Shown: in pieces, positions 46,671 through 55,748 of the stretch | How positions within the stretch are numbered: position 1 is the stretch's first letter | Layout: the number at the start of each line of letters is the position of its first letter | Assembly: GCF_025148635.1 (NCBI RefSeq) | Contig: NZ_CP102269.1 | Span: 62,001-126,000, forward strand | DNA from: Butyricimonas virosa | GTDB taxonomy: Bacteria > Bacteroidota > Bacteroidia > Bacteroidales > Marinifilaceae | DNA length: 64,000 nt | Direction: 5' to 3' | The notes under the pieces: model-generated | Seen by the model: the letters and a program-made list of their open reading frames with translations, nothing else | What the model was told of the DNA's origin: nothing | The model's database searches: none | Translations under genes and position numbers: made by a program

Positions 46671-48116
46671 TTAATAAATTAATTCTATTTTAGGAATCGG
46701 GAGAACAAACTCTGTTTTATTATTACTTGAAAGTTCTCGATTCAAGCGTTTAAATTGATAAAACACCTGTCCTTCTCCATAAAAATCTTTACGCATATCC
46801 GCCAACAACGCCTTCTCAAAATCATCAACCGAACGAATATCCAATTTTCCTCCCGCAATACCTCTTTCCATACGCACCTCATCCAATTTCTGCACTCCTC
46901 CTTCCGTATCTCCATTCTTATACAAATATTCGCTGACGATATAATACATCTCACTTAACCGAATTACCGGTAAAAGATCACTACCATAAGTATCTCCATT
47001 ATCCTCGTCGTATTTCACAGAAATACTATAAAACCAATTCACTGTCCTAAACAGATCTTTCCTCCAATCTTCAGCATCCATACCGGTTAAATAAGAACAC
47101 AAATACAAACCTCCCGTTCCTTTTTGCCAGTTAGCATATTCTTCAGATACCTTAGACTTGGAAAAACCACAAATCACCCCATCGTACAATTTCGGATTCA
47201 CGCCATAATCTCCGGGAGAAGTAAAAGAAAAACAGTTATAGGTCCTTCCATTTTCTTCATACGTGGCTTCAATAACTTCTTGAGCTTGTTCCCGTGCAAG
47301 CGCTTGTTGACCGTCATACATATACGCCCGGGCTAAAATAGCCGTTGTCGCCCAATAATTCATCCTGTAACCACGGTACATATAAAATATATCCCGCGGA
47401 AGATTGTCATCCACAACACCTCGTCCTCCTTCTATCCGATAATAAGTCTTACTCCATATCCTATTTTCCGGTATAATATCCACCTCTGACAATAATTTTT
47501 TAGCCTGTTTCAAATCACGGATAATTTTATTCATACAATCTTTCACGCTTTCCCTATCACCGAATAACGTACCGTAATCCTCCATATAAGGAATATACTT
47601 TTTCTGGTCAGCCACAACTGGTGCCGGAGCAAAAAGACGCAACAAATCCAAATGAATAAAAGCCCGCAAAGCCAAAGCTTCACCATAAATCATATTCAAC
47701 TCCATATCCTTGCCTGAAAACAATGTCGCATCGGCATGAGCTATATGGGAAATCAAATTATTACAATTTGCAATCGCATTATAAGCCTGTTCCCACAAGG
47801 ACGACAAAATTGCTTCAACTTTATCATTATCATACATCGACCAAGCCATATAATAATAAGCATGATCAGAAGGTATATAATTCAAATGATAAGTCTGTCC
47901 CAACACCTCATTCATACCCCATGTCAACTCCCGTCCATACAATGCGAAATCTGCCAAATCCTTATATATCCCGTTCAATGCATTCCTGTAACCATCACCA
48001 TCAGTGAACAACGTCTCTTCGTTCACTTGATCATCCGGAGAAACATTCAACCAATCACTACAAGCGGCCAAGCCCAATAACAGGCCTATCATAATAAATT
48101 TTCCAACTATTCTCAT
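46671..48116 (-). CDS. SusD-like outer-membrane lipoprotein, cassette B
   Basis: A 481-residue lipoprotein with signal MRIVGKFIMIGLLLGLAAC and N-terminus SDWLNVSPDDQVNEETLFTD. Helical TPR-like blocks (YGEALALRAFIHLDLLRLFA) and LLPVIRLSEMYYIVSEYLYK follow. The closing PIP motif (FVLPIPKIEL) is typical of RagB/SusD proteins. It pairs with the SusC encoded 11 nt upstream. Confidence 0.92.
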   Translation of the reverse strand: MRIVGKFIMIGLLLGLAACSDWLNVSPDDQVNEETLFTDGDGYRNALNGIYKDLADFALYGRELTWGMNEVLGQTYHLNYIPSDHAYYYMAWSMYDNDKVEAILSSLWEQAYNAIANCNNLISHIAHADATLFSGKDMELNMIYGEALALRAFIHLDLLRLFAPAPVVADQKKYIPYMEDYGTLFGDRESVKDCMNKIIRDLKQAKKLLSEVDIIPENRIWSKTYYRIEGGRGVVDDNLPRDIFYMYRGYRMNYWATTAILARAYMYDGQQALAREQAQEVIEATYEENGRTYNCFSFTSPGDYGVNPKLYDGVICGFSKSKVSEEYANWQKGTGGLYLCSYLTGMDAEDWRKDLFRTVNWFYSISVKYDEDNGDTYGSDLLPVIRLSEMYYIVSEYLYKNGDTEGGVQKLDEVRMERGIAGGKLDIRSVDDFEKALLADMRKDFYGEGQVFYQFKRLNRELSSNNKTEFVLPIPKIELIY

Positions 48117-48127
48117 AACAACAAATA

Positions 48128-51100
48128 TTATAAACTAACACTAAGAGAGAAATTGATATTTCTTGCATAGGGATAACTCAAACCACGTTCGGCTTTAACA
48201 GAAGACAAACGAAACAAGTCATTTGCGCCCACTTCAAAACGCAAAACCCCTAATCCCCATTTTTTCACCATCTCTGATTTGAAATCATAACCTAATGTCA
48301 ATGAATTCAATGACAACACATTATAATCTTGTACGAAACGCTCTGTTGGATTCGTTTTTAAAGAATAAAGTGCACTCTTCTGCAAAGCTTTGAATTTAGT
48401 GTGATCACCTGGCTTTTGCCAACGTTTCGTCAACACCCGCTTATCAACATTGTAATTATAAACATCTACATTTTCCACTTTTTCTGCCAATGTACTATTA
48501 TAACGTTGACCACCAAATTCATACAAAAAAGTCGCGTACAAAGAAAAACCTTTGAAACTTACATTAAAACCTAACGTACCTTGCGCTTTCGGTTCTTTAT
48601 TACCAACAATCACCTGTTCATTAGTATTCCATACCGTCGTAATATCCCCTTTTTTCGTCAATAATAATTCTTCCCCTGTCGCGGGATCAATACCTAAAGA
48701 ACGCATAGCATAAATAGAAGTTAATGACCCTCCTTCAACATATTGCGTAAAAGGCTCCAAACTGGTACTATTATACATATTTTCCCGGAAATACTCATTT
48801 ACCCGCTCATTATAAGCCTTCAAACTCTCGGCAACTTTCAATATCTCATTCTTATTATGGGCTAAATTGGCAAACACATTCACCATCCAATCCCGACTCT
48901 GGTAAACCCTTCCACGCAAATTAATCTCAACTCCTTTATTCACCACCTCTCCAACATTATCCACGTACGTCCGGAAACCGGAAGACGCAGGAATCGTTAC
49001 ATCATTAATTAAATCCACCGTTTTATCCTTATACCACGAAGCTGAAAGCTGTAAAACCCCTTTCCATAATTCCAAATCCGCCCCAATATTCAACTTACGA
49101 GTTTTCTCCCATCCCAAGGACATATTTCCCAAGGCCATCAAAGTAGCCCCGTAACCAGTTTTATACCACTCATCATTTTGTATCTGATAAATTGTTTGAG
49201 CGGAATAAGGTGCAAAATTCACTTTTCCGGTTACCCCGTAAGATCCCTTCAGTCTAAACGTATTCACCCATCCCGTTTGCTGCATAAAAGCAAAATTGTG
49301 AAAATTGATTCCTACTCCTCCAGACCAAAAAGGAGCAAACTTCCGATCACTACCAAACTCAGACGAACCGTCCGAACGGAAAGCAACATCTAATAACCAA
49401 ATATTCCTATAAGAATAATTCAGCGTACCAACCACCCCGAACAAACGGGTTTTATTCTGATTAGCAGTAGGTTTAGTAACAATTTCTTGCGCATAATTCG
49501 GTGAATGCAAAATACCCGAAGGAAATCCCCGGTAAAAAGCATTCAAAGACTCCGTGTTGGAAGTGCGGATATTAAAACCTACATTCAAATTAATATTATG
49601 CTCATTCAAAAAATAATTATATGCTGCAAATACATTAGCATTCCATGATAATTCATCTCCTGATGTCGTGTGTAACTCCCCGGAAGAAACATTACTATTA
49701 GACAATGGTCGAGTATTATGTCTGGATTTCGGATCCACGAACTTCTCATGTTCCGAACCGGTTTTAATAACACTAACCTGTCCTTTCAATTGTAAATGAG
49801 GCGTTACATACCAGTTCACATTCAAATTATCAACGAACTCCTCTTGCTCCGTCTTGTCAAAACTTTTCAATCCAGCTTCATACAACGGATTAACTGTCGT
49901 ATTCCCGGTATTGTCGTGCCAAGTAGTTGTTTCCCATAACCATTGACCATATTCATCTTTCATCTCATCATAAGGTAACTTTTTAGTATAATCAGAAAAA
50001 ATTCCATAAGGTGATTCTTTCGATTTTACCGATGTATAAGAAAAATAATTACGGATTTGAAAATCTCCGATTCGATAATCTACAGAAAGGCCTACACCAG
50101 CCCGATCACGAAACGACCCCTTCATAACACCGTCATTATTATTGTAATTCAATTCGACCCCGAAACGCAAATTCTCCGCGCCACTTTCCAAATAAAGACT
50201 GTGTTGATGATTAAAAGCCGTTCGTAACGGTTGAGACAACCAATCAGTGTCCACACCACGCAATACATTTGACAACTTAGCATGATACTCCCGGTTCAAC
50301 AAATCCTGTCCGAAAGCATTCGATCCCTGATACACACCACTTGCCACCTCTGCTTCCAATTTTTCCCGGGCATTCATCAAGTTGTAATCACTAAGATCAG
50401 GCATCATAACAGTTCCCGTCATATTATAGGTAATCATGATTTTATTAGGCTTCGGGGCAATCGTCGTGATAACCACCACGCCATTAGCAGCCCGCGAACC
50501 GTACATGGCCGTTGCCGCGGCATCTTTCAAAATAGTAACATTCTCTATCCTGTTCGGGTCAAAATCATACAATTTCCGGGCGCTAATCTCAAAACCATCC
50601 ATAATAAAAAGCGGAAGATTAGGATTATTCTCTAATTGTGATTTACTCAATTGATCCTTATCCAATTCTTTTATTCCCACACCCGAACGTCCCCGGATAT
50701 ACATCTCCGGAATTGCGTTGGGGTCTGATCCCCATTGATTATTCTCTTGAATCCGAAAAGAAGGATCGAAAGTTTGTAAAGCCGCAATCACGTTACTTTT
50801 CGACACTTTCAACAAATCTTCACGTTTAATGCTCACCGAATTACCCGTAAAACTTGATTTGCTGATATTACCATACCCGGTAATTACAACATCTTCCAAA
50901 TTCTCCATCAAATCCTCTAAAACCACCTCTAATTCCTTGTGCTTTTTTACACTTACCTCTTTTTCCTTCTTACCGATAAAAGAAAATACTAAATATTCGG
51001 TCTCCGGCATTATTTCCATCTCAAAACGCCCATCCACATCAGTAGCCACCCCCATGTGGGTATTTTTCAAAACTACAGTCGCACCCACCAAGGGGTCACC

Positions 51101-51526
51101 CTGTTGATCCCTTACAACTCCTCGTACAAGTCGTTTCTTCACCTTCTCTCCTGGGGAAACCTTCTCGTTCTGAAGATAAATCAAGATAACATCATCTTGA
51201 AACGTGTACCCTAATCCTTTTTCTTTCAAGCATCTATCCAAAACCTTGTCCAACCGCTCGTTTTCTACCGTCACACTAACTCGTCCCTTCTGTTCCAAAA
51301 TATCGGCACTGTACACGAAATTTTTTCCTGTAACCTCTGTCAATTTATTAAAAAATTCAATCAATGTCACGTTACTCAGCTGCAACGTCACGTTAGGATT
51401 GTCTGCGATCACGGATTGTGCCCTTAGGTTTCCAATCAATAATCCGGACCACATGACAAACAACAGGCAAGTTTTTTTAAAGATACTTTTCTTTGCTTGG
51501 CATCTGAATTGTTCTTTTTTTTTCAT
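48128..51526 (-). CDS. SusC/RagA-type TonB-dependent transporter with STN domain, cassette B
   Basis: A 1132-residue protein with signal (MKKKEQFRCQAKKSIFKKTC, then LLFVMWSGLLIGNLRAQS), STN domain (about 40-120), CarboxypepD_reg-like domain (about 135-210), plug with ILKDAAATAMYGSRAANGVV (about 325) and beta-barrel ending NINFSLSVSL. It shares the motif string with the cassette A SusC (TGYGNISKSSFTGNSVSIKR vs TGYATIRKSSFTGAYTEVKR). The ATG is followed by nine A's. Confidence 0.93.
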   Translation of the reverse strand: MKKKEQFRCQAKKSIFKKTCLLFVMWSGLLIGNLRAQSVIADNPNVTLQLSNVTLIEFFNKLTEVTGKNFVYSADILEQKGRVSVTVENERLDKVLDRCLKEKGLGYTFQDDVILIYLQNEKVSPGEKVKKRLVRGVVRDQQGDPLVGATVVLKNTHMGVATDVDGRFEMEIMPETEYLVFSFIGKKEKEVSVKKHKELEVVLEDLMENLEDVVITGYGNISKSSFTGNSVSIKREDLLKVSKSNVIAALQTFDPSFRIQENNQWGSDPNAIPEMYIRGRSGVGIKELDKDQLSKSQLENNPNLPLFIMDGFEISARKLYDFDPNRIENVTILKDAAATAMYGSRAANGVVVITTIAPKPNKIMITYNMTGTVMMPDLSDYNLMNAREKLEAEVASGVYQGSNAFGQDLLNREYHAKLSNVLRGVDTDWLSQPLRTAFNHQHSLYLESGAENLRFGVELNYNNNDGVMKGSFRDRAGVGLSVDYRIGDFQIRNYFSYTSVKSKESPYGIFSDYTKKLPYDEMKDEYGQWLWETTTWHDNTGNTTVNPLYEAGLKSFDKTEQEEFVDNLNVNWYVTPHLQLKGQVSVIKTGSEHEKFVDPKSRHNTRPLSNSNVSSGELHTTSGDELSWNANVFAAYNYFLNEHNINLNVGFNIRTSNTESLNAFYRGFPSGILHSPNYAQEIVTKPTANQNKTRLFGVVGTLNYSYRNIWLLDVAFRSDGSSEFGSDRKFAPFWSGGVGINFHNFAFMQQTGWVNTFRLKGSYGVTGKVNFAPYSAQTIYQIQNDEWYKTGYGATLMALGNMSLGWEKTRKLNIGADLELWKGVLQLSASWYKDKTVDLINDVTIPASSGFRTYVDNVGEVVNKGVEINLRGRVYQSRDWMVNVFANLAHNKNEILKVAESLKAYNERVNEYFRENMYNSTSLEPFTQYVEGGSLTSIYAMRSLGIDPATGEELLLTKKGDITTVWNTNEQVIVGNKEPKAQGTLGFNVSFKGFSLYATFLYEFGGQRYNSTLAEKVENVDVYNYNVDKRVLTKRWQKPGDHTKFKALQKSALYSLKTNPTERFVQDYNVLSLNSLTLGYDFKSEMVKKWGLGVLRFEVGANDLFRLSSVKAERGLSYPYARNINFSLSVSL

Positions 51527-51552
51527 AATTTTATGGTGTTAAATTTTCAATA

Positions 51553-51606
51553 GAAATCTGTTTGCACCAGATTTCGAATATAGAGGGGAATTACCAGTTT
51601 CCCTCT
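51553..51606 (-). promoter_or_regulatory. Two hairpins in the fecR-susC interval (cassette B)
   Basis: Hairpin 1: GAAATCTG / CAGATTTC (51553-51575, 7-nt loop). Hairpin 2: AGAGGG(G)AA / TTCCCTCT (51582-51606). They sit in the susC 5' region. Hairpin 2, nearer the fecR stop, may be its terminator, and hairpin 1 part of the susC leader. Confidence 0.5.
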
Positions 51607-51631
51607 GTTTTTTACTATTGCACAGACAAGA

Positions 51632-52753
51632 TTACTTCCATGAAAACACGATCTCTCGTCCTTTCACCTCGTATTTCACATGAGCAACCAATCCTATCAT
51701 TTCTAATACTGTATCTATATTATCATACCGTCTGAAATTCCCCGTGAAGTGCCGTAAACCAATAGATTCATCCTCCAATTCAATCTGGACATTATACCAT
51801 CGTTCCAAATCCTTGAAAACTTCCTTCAACACACAATTGTCGTAAACCCAACATTGATTTTTCCATCCGATATAACTTTCCGAACGTACAGGAACAATAA
51901 CAACAGATGTATCCGACAAACGCAATTGTTCTCCAGGTCTTAAAAGACAATCTTGCCCCAAACAATGAATGCTAACACGCCCCGACTCCAACGTTGTATA
52001 CTCTTGATTTGCAGAATAAGAACGCACATTAAATGAAGTTCCCAACACACGAATATTTTGGCGGGAAGTTTGCACGTAAAAAGGACGCAAAGAATCCCGG
52101 CTCACTTGAAAATAAGCCTCCCCTTTCAACTCTACCCGACGTTCTTTTCTCACGAAACTTACCGGGTAACGCAATTCTGAACAAGCATTCAACCAGACCC
52201 GGGTACCATCGGACAATTCTAAATGATAAAAACCCCCAACCGGTGTTTGTAACACGTTATACTCTTCTTTCATCCCGACAGCTCCCGAGTATTTCAAACC
52301 TTCCAACGAATCATTTCGAATAATCCCGATAACAGACAAGGGTAATTGTCTTACCGCTGCATGCAAATCCACGATCGCGCCATCAGATAAAATCAATTGA
52401 GCCTTATTACTTCCGGGAGTAATCGCGGCAACTTCCGTGGATCCACGCAATCTTCCTCCTATCATCCCTATTTGAAACAGCCCCCCTAAAATAATTAAAA
52501 TAGAAGCTGCGACCGAACCCATTACCCATAAACGACGGGTACCATGCAAAGCCCTATTTAACCTCCTCTTTCCTAAAATGATCTCTTCCCGATTTTCTTC
52601 ATACTGAGACATCCGAACAAACGCCATCTCTCGCAACAACTCTAAATGTTCCGGTTCATCCATCCAACGCGACACCTCCTCCTCGGTCAAATCTTCACGA
52701 TGATGCAAAATGCGAAGGGCAAATTCATAATCTTCTGGTGTATACTCTATCAT
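51632..52753 (-). CDS. FecR-like anti-sigma factor, cassette B
   Basis: A 373-residue membrane regulator. The cytoplasmic N-terminus (MIEYTPEDYEFALRILHHRE) would bind the sigma factor. One transmembrane helix is at about 74-96 (VMGSVAASILIILGGLFQIG). The periplasmic FecR domain has TPVGGFYHLELSDGTRVWLN and ERRVELKGEAYFQVSRDS, and a DUF4974-like domain is at the C-terminus. It should couple the STN domain of cassette B SusC to the sigma factor. Confidence 0.9.
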   Translation of the reverse strand: MIEYTPEDYEFALRILHHREDLTEEEVSRWMDEPEHLELLREMAFVRMSQYEENREEIILGKRRLNRALHGTRRLWVMGSVAASILIILGGLFQIGMIGGRLRGSTEVAAITPGSNKAQLILSDGAIVDLHAAVRQLPLSVIGIIRNDSLEGLKYSGAVGMKEEYNVLQTPVGGFYHLELSDGTRVWLNACSELRYPVSFVRKERRVELKGEAYFQVSRDSLRPFYVQTSRQNIRVLGTSFNVRSYSANQEYTTLESGRVSIHCLGQDCLLRPGEQLRLSDTSVVIVPVRSESYIGWKNQCWVYDNCVLKEVFKDLERWYNVQIELEDESIGLRHFTGNFRRYDNIDTVLEMIGLVAHVKYEVKGREIVFSWK

Positions 52754-52834
52754 CTATTATCGTTTTTACACAATACAACGACCCATAGAAAACAGGTGAC
52801 AACAAAAAACAACTTTTTTCCAAAAAACTCTTTT

Positions 52835-53389
52835 TTATTTCAAACGACGCTTCACCAGCATGAAAAGCAAAAGAATATCTCCCCGTAATTCTTGACGGAA
52901 AAACTTCATTGCCCTCAACAAATGAGTTTTCACCGTATTTTCCGAGATTTGCATTTCTTGCGCCGTCTCCCGGTATAATTTCCCCTCAATACAACATTTA
53001 AACACAACTTCTTTCTGCTTTTCCGGCAACTTTTCAAAAAGCCGCCGTACACGCTCTAAACGAGATTCCAACTCTTCCGTATCTTGCCCTGCCAATTCGT
53101 AAGTTTCAATCACATCCCGCTCATTTGTGGCAATAACTTTCAAATGTTTCAAATAATTGAAAGCATAATTACGGGCTATCCGGAAAAGATAAGATTTCAC
53201 AGACAATGATGGATCTATCTGCCTCCTGTTTTGCCACAAATTCAAAAACAGATCATGCACCAGATCCTTAGCAACCTCTTTATCATTTACAAAACTGTAC
53301 ACAAAATACGTCAGTTCACCATAATAAAGTTCAAATAATGTATCAAACCCCTTTCGATCCAAGCCTACCTTTTCCATCATTTTTCTCAT
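52835..53389 (-). CDS. ECF-type RNA polymerase sigma factor, cassette B
   Basis: A 184-residue sigma factor with region 2 in FDTLFELYYGELTYFVYSFV and VAKDLVHDLFLNLWQNRR, and region 4 in GKLYRETAQEMQISENTVKT and HLLRAMKFFRQEL. The ORF can start at an ATG at 53437, but a good promoter (-33 TTTG at 53425-53428, -7 TATTTTCG at 53397-53404) lies downstream of that codon, so a start at 53389 (or ATGs at 53380/53377) is more likely. It would drive cassette B. Confidence 0.85.
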   Translation of the reverse strand: MRKMMEKVGLDRKGFDTLFELYYGELTYFVYSFVNDKEVAKDLVHDLFLNLWQNRRQIDPSLSVKSYLFRIARNYAFNYLKHLKVIATNERDVIETYELAGQDTEELESRLERVRRLFEKLPEKQKEVVFKCCIEGKLYRETAQEMQISENTVKTHLLRAMKFFRQELRGDILLLFMLVKRRLK

Positions 53390-53396
53390 TGAAAGG

Positions 53397-53428
53397 CGAA
53401 AATAAATATTTTCCCGAAGATTCACAAA
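53397..53428 (-). promoter_or_regulatory. Promoter of the cassette B sigma gene
   Basis: Minus strand TTTG (53425-53428), exactly 20 nt, then TATTTTCG (53397-53404; 7 of 8 to consensus). The predicted start near 53392 would leave almost no leader before the ATG at 53389. Confidence 0.55.
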
Positions 53429-53508
53429 AAACGCCATGCATATTTATCTTACAAACGGCCATAGTAAAGAAACAATAATCCTATTTTCCCCAATCATGTA
53501 AAAACAAG

Positions 53509-53534
53509 AAAGCCACCCCGAAAAAGGTGGCTTT
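53509..53534 (-). terminator. Intrinsic terminator of dsbD
   Basis: Minus strand stem AAAGCCACC / GGTGGCTTT with an 8-nt loop, then CTTGTTTTT. It lies 25 nt after the dsbD stop. Confidence 0.85.
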
Positions 53535-53559
53535 CAATATATCTAATCAATTCAAAGAA

Positions 53560-55587
53560 TTACTTTCCGGCACGAGCTTTATACTCTTTCAAACCGTCTT
53601 GTAAGAATTTCACGAAAGCATCCCGATCCTTATTATAACCTCTGGCGGGTTGTAATACATGCGGTTTCAATACTTTATCATTACCTTTACGGCTATCTAA
53701 CAAGATATAGTTCGGTTGAGCATTCGACTCGAATTGCTTGATTTGGAAATCCGTATTCTTCTTTCCAAGCGTGTTTTTCTTTTTCCCGTCATACTCTGAC
53801 ACGTATACCTCCTCTGCGGGCAATTTGGTCTTATCGTCCACGTAAAGAGCCACGATGATATAATCATTCTTCAGCATTTCAAGTACACGAGGATCAGACC
53901 AAACGCTTTGTTCCATCTCACGACAGTTCACACAACCGTGACCAGTGAAGTCAATGAACAAAGGCTTATCCTGAGCTTGTGCAGCCTTCAACGCTTGATC
54001 GTAATCAAAATATCCGTCCAAACCATGAGGCAAGTGCAAGAAATCAGAGTATTTTACAGGCTCGTTGGATGCAGCACTAGCGGCACCTTGTGTTCCACCT
54101 ACCTGCACGCCACTCTTCATGATCTCTTTTGCGTTGTCACGCACAATACGGTTAATATCGAAGTCAATCGTTTCTTGTGGCGGGAAATATCCGGCCAAAG
54201 CTTTCAACGGTGCCCCGAACATACCCGGGATCAAATAGATCACGAATGACATGGTAATAATGATCATAATCAAACGCGGCACTCCGATATATGGTAAATC
54301 ACTATCGTGAGCGAATTTGATTTTACCCATCAAGTACAATGCTTGTAATGTGAACACGGCTACCCAGATAGCGATGTAAATCTCTCGGTCTAACAATCCC
54401 CAGTGGTAAGTCTGGTCTGCTACCATCAAGAACTTGAATCCAAGAGCAACCTCCACGAATCCTAATACAACTTTAACTGCATTTAACCAACCTCCTGACT
54501 TCGGTAGATTACTTAATTTTGAAGGGAAGAAAGAGAAGAATCCGAAAGGCAACGCCACGGCGATAGAGAATCCTAACATACCGATGATCGGACGTAATAC
54601 AGATCCGCGTGCAGCCTCTACCAACACGGTTCCCACGATCGGGGCGGTACAAGAGAATGATACCAATACCAACGTGAAAGCCATGAAGAAAGCTCCGATA
54701 TAACCACCTTTATCAGCTTGTTTGTCTGATTTATTTACCAACCAAGACGGTAACACGATCTCGAATGCACCAAAAAAGGATGCAGCGAAAATCATGAATA
54801 TAATGAAGAAACAAATATTAGGCAGCCAGTTCGTACTCAACCAGTTGATAAATCCTGGTCCTAACAAGAACGAAATGATCAATCCTAAAGCGGTATAAAT
54901 ACCGACGATAGACAAGGCAAAGAAAATAGCTTTTGCCTTTGCTTTTGCTTTATTGCTATCACCATGCATGAAGAATGACACCGTCATCGGGATCATCGGG
55001 AACACGCAAGGCATCACAACTGCCAATAATCCACTACCAAAAGCGACCCAGAAGAACAACCACAAGGAATCATCCTCGGTTGCATCCTTCGTTTCATCGG
55101 CAACAGCAACAGTAGCTTTATCGGCACCTTTGTTACCCAACTCAATCGCAAAATCCTTCTCTCCCGGCACACAAGCACCTTCCTGACAAGCCTGGAATTC
55201 AACACTTCCTTTCACGGTAGTAATGGAAGGATCGGTAACTTTGATCTTTTGGGTTACGGTGTAATTATTTGAATAATACCACACATCGACTCCGAAAACA
55301 TCATCATGCTTTTTACTTGGTTCACTCTCCTCGGCCGTACCCACTAATTCGATTCCCTCTCCCACTTTCTCAATAGTAATTGATGTAGGCATGGGACCAC
55401 CTGCCGGGGTTGACATGGAGTAAACCGTCCACCCGGATTGAATGGTTGCTTTAAAGGTTAAAGCGTATTCGTTATCCCCGGTTTTCTTCTGGGAAAACGT
55501 CCAACTTGTCGGGTCAGACATTTGGGCGAAAACCGAAAAGGTTCCCACGAACAACGTAAAGATCAACGTCAATAGTCTCTTTTTCAT
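53560..55587 (-). CDS. dsbD: Thiol:disulfide interchange protein DsbD
   Basis: A 675-residue inner-membrane protein with three parts: signal peptide and N-terminal periplasmic domain (about 22-160, cysteines in FQACQEGACVPGEKD), an eight-helix membrane domain (about 175-480, with reactive cysteines in VMPCVFPMIP and VSFSCTAPIVG), and a C-terminal thioredoxin-like domain with CxxC in GHGCVNCREME (about 550). It carries electrons from cytoplasmic thioredoxin to periplasmic thiol pathways. It has its own promoter and terminator. Confidence 0.93.
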   Translation of the reverse strand: MKKRLLTLIFTLFVGTFSVFAQMSDPTSWTFSQKKTGDNEYALTFKATIQSGWTVYSMSTPAGGPMPTSITIEKVGEGIELVGTAEESEPSKKHDDVFGVDVWYYSNNYTVTQKIKVTDPSITTVKGSVEFQACQEGACVPGEKDFAIELGNKGADKATVAVADETKDATEDDSLWLFFWVAFGSGLLAVVMPCVFPMIPMTVSFFMHGDSNKAKAKAKAIFFALSIVGIYTALGLIISFLLGPGFINWLSTNWLPNICFFIIFMIFAASFFGAFEIVLPSWLVNKSDKQADKGGYIGAFFMAFTLVLVSFSCTAPIVGTVLVEAARGSVLRPIIGMLGFSIAVALPFGFFSFFPSKLSNLPKSGGWLNAVKVVLGFVEVALGFKFLMVADQTYHWGLLDREIYIAIWVAVFTLQALYLMGKIKFAHDSDLPYIGVPRLIMIIITMSFVIYLIPGMFGAPLKALAGYFPPQETIDFDINRIVRDNAKEIMKSGVQVGGTQGAASAASNEPVKYSDFLHLPHGLDGYFDYDQALKAAQAQDKPLFIDFTGHGCVNCREMEQSVWSDPRVLEMLKNDYIIVALYVDDKTKLPAEEVYVSEYDGKKKNTLGKKNTDFQIKQFESNAQPNYILLDSRKGNDKVLKPHVLQPARGYNKDRDAFVKFLQDGLKEYKARAGK

Positions 55588-55656
55588 AAAAAATTATTTA
55601 ATAAAACATCAATTTGCATGCTTCTCGAAATCGTATGCATTATCACACAGTGGACG

Positions 55657-55688
55657 CAAAAGTACCATATAATTTGTTCTCACACAAA
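55657..55688 (-). promoter_or_regulatory. Promoter of dsbD
   Basis: Minus strand TTTG (55685-55688), exactly 20 nt, then TACTTTTG (55657-55664), a full match to the Bacteroidetes promoter. It is embedded in the rng terminator hairpin. Confidence 0.7.
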
Positions 55689-55699
55689 TTCATGGTACT
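55657..55699 (-). terminator. Terminator of rng overlapping the dsbD promoter
   Basis: Stem AGTACCAT / ATGGTACT (8 bp, 55661-55668 with 55692-55699) continued by AATTTGT / ACAAATT (7 bp), followed on the minus strand by TTTG. It lies 49 nt after the rng stop. Confidence 0.6.
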
Positions 55700-55748
55700 A
55701 TTTTAACATCGTTTTAAGATGGAATGACAAAACTGTAAGTAAAAACAC

